Source of the DNA: Nocardiopsis potens DSM 45234
GTDB taxonomy: Bacteria; Actinomycetota; Actinomycetes; Streptosporangiales; Streptosporangiaceae
Assembly (NCBI RefSeq): GCF_000341105.1
Contig: NZ_ANBB01000008.1
Span: 62,001-126,000, forward strand
Length of the DNA: 64,000 nucleotides
Direction of reading: 5' to 3'
Shown: positions 32,644 to 40,623 of the stretch, one piece after another
Layout: the number at the start of each line of letters is the position of its first letter
Numbering within the stretch: the stretch's first letter is position 1
The notes under the pieces: model-generated
What the model was told of the DNA's origin: nothing
What the model saw: only the letters and a program-made list of their open reading frames with translations
The model's database searches: none
Made by a program: the position numbers and the translations under genes

Positions 32644-33299
32644 ACGCCGCCGACATCGCGGCCCTGCCGCCCGCGGGCGTGTACCCGGTCCTGGCCGCGG
32701 TGGTCTTCGCCGAGACGGCGTTCCTCCCCGGGATCGTGCTGCCCTCCGCGGTGGTGATGGTCGGGTCCGGGGTGCTCGCCGCGAGCGGAGCGCTCTCCCT
32801 CTCCGCGCTGCTCGCCACCGCGTTCTGCGCCGCCGCGGCCGGCGACGCGCTGGCGGTGCGCAGCGGCCGGGTGCTGGGGCCGCGGCTGCGCGCCTCCCGG
32901 GCCGGCCGCCGCATCCCCGCCCGGCACTGGGACCGGGTGGCCGCGCTGTTCCGCAGGCACGGTCCGCGCGCGGTCCTGATCGGGCGGTTCGTGCCGTTCC
33001 TGCGCACCCTCGTCCCGCGGCTGGCCGGGGCCTCCGGCGTCCGCTACCGGGAGGCGGCCCCGCACGCCGCGGCCGGCGCCGCCGGGTGGAGCCTGTTCGA
33101 GATCGGCGCCGGCTACCTGCTCGGGTCGGCCGGGTCGCTGCCGGCCTACTTCGCCCCGCTGTGCATCGCGGGCGGGGTGCTGCTGTACCTCGGCGCCGAG
33201 CTGGCGGTGCGCAGGTGGTCGGCGGCCCCCGCCGGACCGTCCCCGTCCGCGGAGCACGGCGGGGCCGCCCCCGCATGCCCCGCTGAACAGGACGGATAG
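32640..33299 (+). CDS. DedA family membrane protein coupled to the SARP
   Basis: 219 residues with about five hydrophobic segments and the DedA/SNARE-associated motifs FLPGIVLPSAVVMVGSG, AAGDALAVRSGRVLGPRLR and IGRFVPFLRTLVPRLAGASG. DedA proteins are lipid flippases or scramblases; work on Bacillus PetA links one branch to PE distribution across the membrane and to duramycin sensitivity. Its GTG start overlaps the SARP stop, so both are made from one mRNA. Since the product of this cluster is expected to bind PE in the outer leaflet, a role in immunity or membrane adaptation is an attractive inference. The charged tail AEHGGAAPACPAEQDG is not conserved. Confidence 0.9.
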   Translation: MNAADIAALPPAGVYPVLAAVVFAETAFLPGIVLPSAVVMVGSGVLAASGALSLSALLATAFCAAAAGDALAVRSGRVLGPRLRASRAGRRIPARHWDRVAALFRRHGPRAVLIGRFVPFLRTLVPRLAGASGVRYREAAPHAAAGAAGWSLFEIGAGYLLGSAGSLPAYFAPLCIAGGVLLYLGAELAVRRWSAAPAGPSPSAEHGGAAPACPAEQDG

Positions 33300-33468
33300 C
33301 CGACCCGGGGCGCGGCCGCCCGCAGAGGCCGGAGAGCGGCCGGCGGCCGCACGGCCCCGGAACGGGCGGGGCGGCGCCGGTCATTGCGGACAGGTACCGT
33401 CCTCGGCCGCCCCTATCCTGGCGGTCCACGCGGCCCGGGACGGAGCCGCCGGACCCTCGGGAGCCCCC

Positions 33469-34662
33469 ATGCCCTCTGCCTCCGCGCCCCTCGGAACCCC
33501 GGCGCGCACCGCCCGGATGACCTGGCGGCAGGCGATCGACCGCCGGGTGGAGCGGCACGGACTGGGCGCCCGGCCCGCCGGGGCGGCGCCCGCCGACGCG
33601 GTGGCGGCGATGTCCGGGGCGCACGCCCAGATCCAGTCGGCCGGCGAGGTCTCGGTGGCGCTGCGGCTGGACGGCGCCACCCGGCAGGACGTGCGCACCG
33701 CCCTGCTGACCGAGCACACCCTGGTCAAGACCTACGGCCCGCGCGGCACCGTGCACCTGCTCCCCGCCCGCGACCTGCCGATGTGGACGGGGGCGCTGTC
33801 CGCCCTGCCCGCCGGGTCCGGCAACGGCGGCGGCCCGCGCGCCCACCTCAGCGACGAGCAGACCGGGCGGGTGCTGGAGGCGATGGACGACGCGCTGGCC
33901 GGCGCCGAGCTCACCACCGACGAGCTGACCGAGGCGATCGTGGAGCGCACCGGTTCCTGGGCGGGCGACCCGGTGCTGGAGGCCTTCCAGGGCGCCTGGC
34001 CGCGGTGGCGGGCCGCCACCCACCTCGCCGCGCACCGGGGGGTGCTCTGCTTCGGCGCACCGCGCGGCCGGAAGGTCACCCTCACCTCGCCCCGGCGGCT
34101 GCTGCCCGGATTCGGCCCCCTCCCCGCCGAGCAGGCGCTCACCCTGCTGCTCACCGGCTACCTGCGCGCCTACGGGCCGGCGACCCCGCAGTCCTTCGCC
34201 CGCTGGCTGGCGGCCCCGGTCACCTGGGCCGCCGCGCTGTTCGAGCGGAACGCCGACGCGGTGCAGCCGGTCGACGTGGAGGGCGCCACCGCCTGGGTGG
34301 CGGCGGGCGACACCGCCCCCGCGGAGGCCCCGGCGCGCGGCCTGCGCCTGCTGCCCTACTTCGACGCCTACGGCGTGGGCGGCCATCCCCGGGAGCGGAT
34401 CTTCCCGGGGCGGGCCTACGAGCGCGCGCTCGCCCGGGGCCAAGCGGGCAACTACCCGCTGCTGCTCATCGACGGCACCGTCGCGGGCGTGTGGCACCAG
34501 CGGCTGTCCGGCCGCCGGGTGCGGATCGCGGTGGAGCCGCTGGAGCCGCTCTCCGCCGCCCGGCTGGCCGAACTCGACGATCAGGTGGAGCGGATGGGCG
34601 CGGTCCTCGGCGCGCGCCCCGAGCTGTCCATCGGCCCGATCACGGTGGGCCCGCACGCCTGA
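33469..34662 (+). CDS. Winged-helix DNA-binding domain protein (HTH_42/YcaQ-like)
   Basis: 397 residues. AMSGAHAQIQSAGEVSVALRL, TLVKTYGPRGTVHLLPARDLPMW and LPYFDAYGVGGHPRERIFP are characteristic of the family that includes YcaQ/AlkX interstrand-crosslink glycosylases and many uncharacterised actinobacterial homologues. The QxQ-like motif in AHAQIQSAG corresponds to the QxQ catalytic motif of AlkZ/YcaQ glycosylases, suggesting DNA-lesion base excision is possible. It stands alone between the cluster and a long palindromic terminator. Confidence 0.85.
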   Translation: MPSASAPLGTPARTARMTWRQAIDRRVERHGLGARPAGAAPADAVAAMSGAHAQIQSAGEVSVALRLDGATRQDVRTALLTEHTLVKTYGPRGTVHLLPARDLPMWTGALSALPAGSGNGGGPRAHLSDEQTGRVLEAMDDALAGAELTTDELTEAIVERTGSWAGDPVLEAFQGAWPRWRAATHLAAHRGVLCFGAPRGRKVTLTSPRRLLPGFGPLPAEQALTLLLTGYLRAYGPATPQSFARWLAAPVTWAAALFERNADAVQPVDVEGATAWVAAGDTAPAEAPARGLRLLPYFDAYGVGGHPRERIFPGRAYERALARGQAGNYPLLLIDGTVAGVWHQRLSGRRVRIAVEPLEPLSAARLAELDDQVERMGAVLGARPELSIGPITVGPHA

Positions 34663-34692
34663 GGCCGTTGCCGGCAGAAGCCCGCCCCAGGG

Positions 34693-34756
34693 CGATGATC
34701 TTGACGTTGCGGCCCCGTCAGAGCGCTCTGACGGGGCCGCAACGTCAAGATCATCG
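34693..34756. repeat. 64-bp perfect palindrome between convergent genes (copy 1)
   Basis: Two 32-bp arms meet without a spacer at 34724/34725; the left arm begins CGATGATCTTGACGTTGCGG and the centre is CAGAGC/GCTCTG. A second, mutated copy is at 61.58 kb. Both sit between convergent stop codons, so a bidirectional terminator or other dispersed palindromic element is likely. Confidence 0.85.
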
Positions 34757-34827
34757 GGGGAGGGAGAGGGGAGGGGCGGCGGGCCCCGCTCGATGGTCCC
34801 GCCGCCCCTCCCGGTTCCGCCGGGTCC

Positions 34828-36102
34828 TCAGCGCCCCGGCCGCCAGGTGCCCTGCGCGACGTCGGGCACGAAGGAGGAGAGCCGCTTCGCGGTGGCCGGG
34901 TCGGTGAGGTCGATCCGGCGCCCCTCCTGGGCGGAGAGGTAGGCGGCCATCAGCAGCCGGGTGACCTCCAGCCCGTCGTCCAGCCCCTCGGCGGGGACCT
35001 CGCCGTCGAGGAACCGGGTGACCATGTGCCGGTCCTCCTCGGTGTAGCCGTAGGCGGCGGCCTCGTCCGGCAGCAGCGGCATCAGCCCGCCCTCGGCGTT
35101 CTGCTTCTCCACCAGGTCCTCGCCGGGGTTTCCGGCGATCTCCCGGCTGAGGAACATCTTCGCCTCGGTGTCCAGGCTGTTCACCGCCATGCTGTACTCC
35201 GGGCCGAGCAGCTCGAAGCTGAGCCGCAGGCCCGCACCGACGTAGCTCCAGGACGTGGTGCCCTCGGCGACCACCTCGTCGCCTTCGCCGTTGCGGTAGA
35301 CGATGGTGGCCCGGGCGTAGTCCTCCGACGGGCGGAGCCGGTAGTCCACCTCCGGGCCGTACCGGCGGACCAGGTCGTCGGCGTAGTCCGGCCGGGACCA
35401 CTTCAAGCAGGCGATGGTGGCGTCCACGCTGACCGGTGTCAGCCACTCGCCGGCCGGGAACTCCGGCGGGGTCAGCAGGTAGCGGCCGGCCTCCACGCTG
35501 TGGCACATCATGTCGTTGAGGACGCCGCCGCCCTGCTTCTCGCCCTGCCAGAACCACGCCTTGTGCGGGCCGCTGTGCTCTTCGGCGCAGCGCGCCAGGT
35601 ACGGCGTGCCGGACACGGCGGCGCCGCGCGCCCACACCAGTTCGTGCGCCCGGGTCACCCCGGGGGCGAACACCTGGTTCTCCAGGTAGCCGTGGAGCAG
35701 CCCGGCGCCTTCCACCAGGCGCAGCACCTCCTCGGCCTCGGCGACGGTGCGCCCCAGCGGCTTCTCGATCGCGATGCCGCGCAGTACCGCGCGGCCGGAG
35801 GAGACCTCCTCGGTGATGGCGCGCACCGTCTCCACCCGGACGTGGTTGGGCGTGGTCACCCAGACCGCGTCCACGGCGGGGTCGCGCACCATCTCCCGGA
35901 CGTCGGCGTAGGGGGCGGGGTCGCCGACTCTCAGCTCCCGGGCCAGGTCGCAGAGCTCGCGCACGGACGCCTCGGTGCGCCCGCAGACCGCGGTCACGTC
36001 GGCGTCGCGCACCCCCTGGAAGGCGCGGGTGTGGAAGCCGGCGATGAACCCGCTGCCCACGATGCCGACGCCGAGCCGGTCGCCGCTCTTCCGCGCGGTC
36101 AT
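34828..36102 (-). CDS. Gfo/Idh/MocA family oxidoreductase
   Basis: 424 residues. GVGIVGSGFIAGFHTRAFQGVRDADVTAVCGR is the NAD(P)-binding Rossmann motif and GIAIEKPLGRTVAEAEEVLRLV the EKP signature carrying the catalytic lysine region. The C-terminal alpha/beta domain begins near residue 150. Such enzymes oxidise or isomerise sugars and inositols. It is the last gene of the ABC transporter locus, 208 bp after the second permease, and probably processes the imported sugar. GGGGAGG precedes its start. Confidence 0.92.
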   Translation of the reverse strand: MTARKSGDRLGVGIVGSGFIAGFHTRAFQGVRDADVTAVCGRTEASVRELCDLARELRVGDPAPYADVREMVRDPAVDAVWVTTPNHVRVETVRAITEEVSSGRAVLRGIAIEKPLGRTVAEAEEVLRLVEGAGLLHGYLENQVFAPGVTRAHELVWARGAAVSGTPYLARCAEEHSGPHKAWFWQGEKQGGGVLNDMMCHSVEAGRYLLTPPEFPAGEWLTPVSVDATIACLKWSRPDYADDLVRRYGPEVDYRLRPSEDYARATIVYRNGEGDEVVAEGTTSWSYVGAGLRLSFELLGPEYSMAVNSLDTEAKMFLSREIAGNPGEDLVEKQNAEGGLMPLLPDEAAAYGYTEEDRHMVTRFLDGEVPAEGLDDGLEVTRLLMAAYLSAQEGRRIDLTDPATAKRLSSFVPDVAQGTWRPGR

Positions 36103-36310
36103 CGGGCCTCCCCGGTGCGGAAGGGGGCCGGGAGGTCCGTCGCCCGGGCGCGGCCGCCGGGGCGCGGCCCGCACTGCGGGAACCAAGCACGCATGTGAGC
36201 TCCTGTGGTTCGTGGTCGTCCCCGGGCCGGTGCGGCCCGGTCCTGGGCTCCTCCTCGGTGGCGAGGCGGAGGTGTCGCGTCGTCCTCTCCGTTCTCCGCG
36301 CGGCGGGGGG

Positions 36311-37333
36311 TCACTGGCGGAGCCGCCTCTGCCTGCCGTAGGCGGTCAGCACGGTGATGAGCACCGCGCCGTAGATGATCTGGCGGGGGGCGTCGCCCCA
36401 CTCGCCGCCGCCGACCTGGGTGACGCGGAGCAGCGTGTCCAGGACGGTGAGGAGCACGGCGCCGATGGCGGTGCCCAGGTAGCCGCCGACCCCGCCGATC
36501 AGCGCGGTGCCGCCGATGACCGCGGCGGCCACGCTGTTGAGCATGTAGTCGGTGCCCAGGCTGGTGTAGACGTTCTGGGCGTAGCCGAGCAGCAGCAGCC
36601 CGCCGACCCCCGCGAACAGGGAGGAGAGGACGTAGGCGGCGAACTTCACCGCCGCGGGGCTGACCCCGGACAGGTAGGCGGTGGCCGGGTTGCCGCCGAC
36701 GGCGTACAGCCGCCACCCGAAGGGGCTGCGCCGCAGCATCCAGATGACCAGGGCCGCCAGCCCGAGCCAGAGCCACAGCACTCCCGGGACGCCGGCGACG
36801 GTGTCCCCGGTGACCAGGGTGCGCAGCAGCGGCGCCGCCGACCCTTCGGGGCGGCCGCCGGTGTAGAGCCGGATGAAGCCGGTGACCACGGCGATCATGC
36901 CCAGCGTCATCACCAGCGGCGGCACCCGGAAGACCAGCACCCCGAGCGCGTTGACCGCGCCGACGGCGCAGCAGGCGGCCAGCGCCAGCAGCACGGCGGT
37001 GAGGAACCCGTCGTCGGAGCCGGCCATGAACCGGGAGGCGATGATCGCCGACAGGGTGGCGGTGGCGCCCACCGACAGGTCGATGCCCTCCCCGCCGGCG
37101 ATGATGACCAGGGTCTGGCCGATGGCGATCACGCCGAGGAAGGACGCCACGGTGAGCAGCGTGACCACCTGCCCCCACTCGGCGAAGGACGGGGAGTGGA
37201 GCACGGTGGCCGTCCACAGCAGCAGTGTGACCGCGGCGGAGACGGCCACCGGGTCGCGGAGCAGCCTGCGGGCGGCGGAGGGCCGCTCCGGGGCCTGCGG
37301 TGCGGCGGGGGCGGGTGCGGTGGAGGTGCTCAA
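36311..37333 (-). CDS. Sugar ABC transporter permease 2 (RbsC-like)
   Basis: 340 residues with about nine to ten hydrophobic segments. IAIGQTLVIIAGGEGIDLSVGATATLSA is the RbsC/YjfF-family signature and VGGNPATAYLSGVSPAAVK the conserved cytosolic loop. I place the start at TTG 37333, which overlaps the upstream permease stop (TTGA) and has AGGGAGCGA in front; the predicted N-terminus (STSTAPAPAAP) then resembles the other permease's MSTPSRTGG. The two permeases probably form a heterodimer. Confidence 0.9.
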   Translation of the reverse strand: MSTSTAPAPAAPQAPERPSAARRLLRDPVAVSAAVTLLLWTATVLHSPSFAEWGQVVTLLTVASFLGVIAIGQTLVIIAGGEGIDLSVGATATLSAIIASRFMAGSDDGFLTAVLLALAACCAVGAVNALGVLVFRVPPLVMTLGMIAVVTGFIRLYTGGRPEGSAAPLLRTLVTGDTVAGVPGVLWLWLGLAALVIWMLRRSPFGWRLYAVGGNPATAYLSGVSPAAVKFAAYVLSSLFAGVGGLLLLGYAQNVYTSLGTDYMLNSVAAAVIGGTALIGGVGGYLGTAIGAVLLTVLDTLLRVTQVGGGEWGDAPRQIIYGAVLITVLTAYGRQRRLRQ

Positions 37334-38373
37334 CGGTTCGCTCCCTGGAACGCGGGCCGCTGCGCGGCGCGGGCGGTGAGCAGCCCGGCCAGCGCGATCG
37401 CGGCGATGATGACGCAGCCGTAGACGAACTCCCGGGCGTCGGTGGGCACCCCGGCGAAGAAGACCAGCCCCTGGATGAGGGAGAGCACGATCGCGCCGGT
37501 GACCGCGCCGCCCACCCCGCCGGAGCCGCCGCGCAGCCGGGTGCCGCCGATGACCAGCGCCGCGATCGACCCGAGGGTCAGCTCGGTGCCCAGGGTGGGG
37601 TCGCCGGCGCCGGAGTCGGCCAGCAGCGCGGTCCCGGCGAGCGCGGCGATCAGGCCGCCGAGGGTGTAGGAGAGCACCCGCACCGCGGAGACGGGGACGG
37701 CGGAGGTGTAGGCGGCCCCGGCGTCGCCGCCCACCGCGTACAGGTACTGGCCGAAGCGGTGCCGGCGCAGCACCCTCCAGGCCAGCCAGAGCAGCAGGAG
37801 CAGCACGGCCGGCACCGGGATGTAGGCCAGGACCACCATCCGGTAGGCCTCGGTGAGCAGCGGCGACGCGGTGCCGCCGGGTTTGGGCAGCACCAGCAGC
37901 GCGGCGCCGCCGAACATCGAGCCGGTGGCGAAGGTGGCGACGATCGGCTGGAGCCGGAGCCCGGCCACGACCAGCCCGTTGAGCAGGCCGCATGCGGCGC
38001 CGGTGGCCAGCCCGGCCGCCAGTGCCAGCGGCAGGCGCGCGTCGTCGCCCTGCATCAGCACCACCGACACCGCGGAGGAGAGCGTCACGACCGCCCCGAT
38101 GGACAGGTCGATGCCGCCGCCGAGCACGATGACGGTCTGCGCGGCGGCGATGGTCGCCAGCGGCAGGAAGGTGGCGAAGCTGGAGGTCAGGCCGTAGGGG
38201 GAGAAGAATCCGGGTTGCAGCGCGGCGGAGGCGGCCACGGTCGCGGCCAGCAGGGCGGCGACCGCCACCGTCGGCATCCGCGCGGACAGCAGCGCCCGCC
38301 CGGCTCGGGCCGGGAGCGGCGGCGGGCCCGCCGCCTTCGGCGGGGGTCCTCCGGTTCTGCTGGGGGTGCTCAT
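37330..38373 (-). CDS. Sugar ABC transporter permease 1 (RbsC-like)
   Basis: 347 residues, RbsC/YtfT-type permease. LATIAAAQTVIVLGGGIDLSIGAVVTLSS and YAVGGDAGAAYTSAVPVSAVRVLSYTLGG are the family motifs. Together with permease 2, the double-ATPase protein and the periplasmic-type lipoprotein it completes a CUT2 (ribose/galactofuranose/inositol class) importer. The ATG at 38373 is 586 bp after the ATPase stop, an unusual internal gap that may contain a processing site or secondary promoter. Confidence 0.9.
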   Translation of the reverse strand: MSTPSRTGGPPPKAAGPPPLPARAGRALLSARMPTVAVAALLAATVAASAALQPGFFSPYGLTSSFATFLPLATIAAAQTVIVLGGGIDLSIGAVVTLSSAVSVVLMQGDDARLPLALAAGLATGAACGLLNGLVVAGLRLQPIVATFATGSMFGGAALLVLPKPGGTASPLLTEAYRMVVLAYIPVPAVLLLLLWLAWRVLRRHRFGQYLYAVGGDAGAAYTSAVPVSAVRVLSYTLGGLIAALAGTALLADSGAGDPTLGTELTLGSIAALVIGGTRLRGGSGGVGGAVTGAIVLSLIQGLVFFAGVPTDAREFVYGCVIIAAIALAGLLTARAAQRPAFQGANR

Positions 38374-38959
38374 CGTTCTCCCTCGGTTCCGGTCCGGTCG
38401 GCGCGGCTCCGCGGCGGGGCGGCGGAGGGGCCGGGCCGGCGGTCCCGGCCCCTCCGTCCCCCGGGCCCCGGCCCGCCCCGGCGCCGGTCCCGGGCGGGAA
38501 CCGGAAACACCGGCCGGGGCCCGGTCGGAGGTGCTCCGCGGCACTCGGCGGGGCGCGGCATCCGGGCGCTCTCGGGGCCGCCCGGACGGAGGAGCCCGTA
38601 CGGATGCCGGGCCGGGGGCCGTGCCGCCGAGACGGAGGAGGCCGGGGTCTCCCGCCGCGCACCGACAGGGGAAGGGCCGTTCGGAAACGCGGTTCCGCGG
38701 CGCAGGGCAGGGCCGGAGGCGGGGATGCAGGACCGCCGCCCGCCTCCCTGCCCACTGGATCGGCCGGCCGGCGCCGGAAGCACGCCCGGTCTCCCGGCGG
38801 TTCCCGGAAGGCCGCTTTCACCGGGAGCACCGGTGGGCCGCGCCGAGCGGTGCACGGCCCCGCCGGAGGGCCGGGTCTGAGCGGCCGGCGCCGGGTGGGG
38901 GCCCGGTGTCTCCCGGGCCTGCGGCGGCCCGGTGTCCGGTTCCTCCGCGCGGGGGCGGG
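38374..38959 (-). other. 586-bp non-coding gap within the sugar-transporter operon
   Basis: Between the ATPase and the first permease, a place where related operons usually have a few bases. Frames contain only Arg/Gly/Pro-rich translation. A GGGCGCTC and CCGCCCGG-rich stem-forming stretch lies near 38.56 kb. It may contain a lost gene, a processing site or a second promoter. Confidence 0.5.
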
Positions 38960-40597
38960 TCATGGGCGGCCTCCCCCGTCGGAGGCGGCCGGTTCGCGGT
39001 CCGGTGCGGGCAGGCCGCGGGCGGCGGTCGCGTCGGCGGGGGTGATGTGCATGGAGGCGGCGATGAGGGCGTCCTCGGTGAGGCGGTCGCCGGAGACCTC
39101 GTCGACGATGCGGCCCTCGAACATGATCAGCACCCGGTCGCAGACCTCCACCAGCTCCCGGTCGTCGCTGGAGCCGAGCAGCACGGCGGCGCCGGCGGCG
39201 GCCAGTTCGGCGACGACCGCGAACATCTCCGCCTTCGCGCCGACGTCGACGCCCTTGGCGGGGTCGTCCATCAGCACCACGGCCGGTTCGGTGGGGAACC
39301 ACTTGCCGACCACGACCTTCTGCTGGTTCCCGCCGGACAGGGTGGAGACCGGGTCGTCCAGCGAGCCGTAGCGGATGCCGATCCGCTCGGCGACGGCGCG
39401 CGCCGCGGCGAGTTCGCGGCGCCGGGACAGCGCCGCGCCCAGCACGGCCCGGCGGCCGACCGAGGGCAGCGCGAAGTTCTCCAGGACGGGGCGGCCCAGC
39501 GCCAGGCCCTGGGCGCCCCGGTTGCCGGGGACGTAGGCGAAGCCGGCGCGCACCGCCTGCTTGGGCGAGCGGGGGTGCACCGGTGCGCCGTTGAGCAGGA
39601 CGGTTCCGCCGGTGCGCCGGTCCGCCCCGAACAGGGCGGCCAGCAGGTCGGACTGGCCCTGGCCCTGCAGGCCGCCCAGGCCCAGCACCTCGCCGGGGCG
39701 GACCTGCAGGGAGACGCCGTGCAGCCGGGCGCCGGACAGTTCGCGCACCTCCAGCAGCGGCTCCGCCGCCGATGCCGGGGCGGCGGGCGGGGCCGGGCGC
39801 GCCCCGGAGTCCGGCCGGGCCGCGGCGCCGGCCTGCCCGGCGGGGCGGTCCTGCGCCCCGGCCCCGCCGGACATCAGCTCGACCAGCTCCCGCTCGGGCA
39901 CCTCGCCGACGGTCACGGTGGCGGTGTCGGCGCCGTTGCGCATCACGGTGGCCCTGTCGCACAGCGCCAGGATCTCGGCCAGCCGGTGCGTGATGAACAG
40001 GACGAGCACGCCCTGCTCGCGCAGCTCGGCCAGGACCTCGAAGAGCACGTCGACCTGGCCGCGGCGGAGCGAGGCGGTCGCCTCGTCCAGCACCAGCACC
40101 CGCGGGTCGCGCACCAGGGCCTTGCAGACCTCCACCACCTGCCGCTCGCCGGGGTCGAGGTCGCCGGCGCGCTCGCCGGCGGGCACCCGGCCGCCGAAGG
40201 CGGGGGCGAACCGCTCCAGCCAGGGCAGCGCCCGGGCCCGGGCCGCGCGCGGGTCGCGCAGGCCGAAGCGGGTCGGCTCCACGCCGAGCACCAGGTTGTC
40301 CAGCACGGTGAAGTCGTCGATCAGCGACAGCTCCTGGTAGACCGCGCTCACCCCGGCGGCCAGGGTGTCCCGCGGGCCGCGGGGGCGCAGCGGCCGCCCG
40401 TCCAGCAGGACCTCCCCGGCGTCCGGCGCGACCACCCCGGTGAGCACCTTCAGCAGGGTCGACTTGCCGGAGCCGTTGGGGCCGAGCACGGCGTGCACGG
40501 TGCCGGCGTCGGCGGCGAAGTCGGCGCCGGCCAGCGCGGTGACCCCGCCGTAGCGCTTGCGCACCCCGCTCATCCGCAGGAACGGCGTCGTGTCCAC
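38960..40597 (-). CDS. Sugar ABC transporter double ATPase (RbsA/MglA-like)
   Basis: 545 residues, two ATPase domains. Domain 1 has Walker A GPNGSGKST, Q-loop VYQELSLI, a modified signature DLDPGERQVVEVCKAL and Walker B VLVLDEAT. Domain 2 has a degenerate Walker A (LQGQGQSDLL), signature LSGGNQQKVVVGKW and Walker B VVLMDDP, as usual for CUT2 ATPases. I use the GTG at 40597, which has GGGAGACG in front; ATG 40573 is an alternative. A Gly/Ala/Pro-rich linker joins the domains. The gene is 27 bp after the lipoprotein gene. Confidence 0.93.
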   Translation of the reverse strand: MDTTPFLRMSGVRKRYGGVTALAGADFAADAGTVHAVLGPNGSGKSTLLKVLTGVVAPDAGEVLLDGRPLRPRGPRDTLAAGVSAVYQELSLIDDFTVLDNLVLGVEPTRFGLRDPRAARARALPWLERFAPAFGGRVPAGERAGDLDPGERQVVEVCKALVRDPRVLVLDEATASLRRGQVDVLFEVLAELREQGVLVLFITHRLAEILALCDRATVMRNGADTATVTVGEVPERELVELMSGGAGAQDRPAGQAGAAARPDSGARPAPPAAPASAAEPLLEVRELSGARLHGVSLQVRPGEVLGLGGLQGQGQSDLLAALFGADRRTGGTVLLNGAPVHPRSPKQAVRAGFAYVPGNRGAQGLALGRPVLENFALPSVGRRAVLGAALSRRRELAAARAVAERIGIRYGSLDDPVSTLSGGNQQKVVVGKWFPTEPAVVLMDDPAKGVDVGAKAEMFAVVAELAAAGAAVLLGSSDDRELVEVCDRVLIMFEGRIVDEVSGDRLTEDALIAASMHITPADATAARGLPAPDREPAASDGGGRP

Positions 40598-40623
40598 AGG
40601 CGTCTCCCTGTCCGCTGCGGCGC

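Noticed and set aside
34693-34756. Long palindrome as the terminal inverted repeats of an insertion sequence
   Set aside because: The arms meet with no internal sequence and there is no transposase nearby; position between convergent genes favours a terminator-like element.
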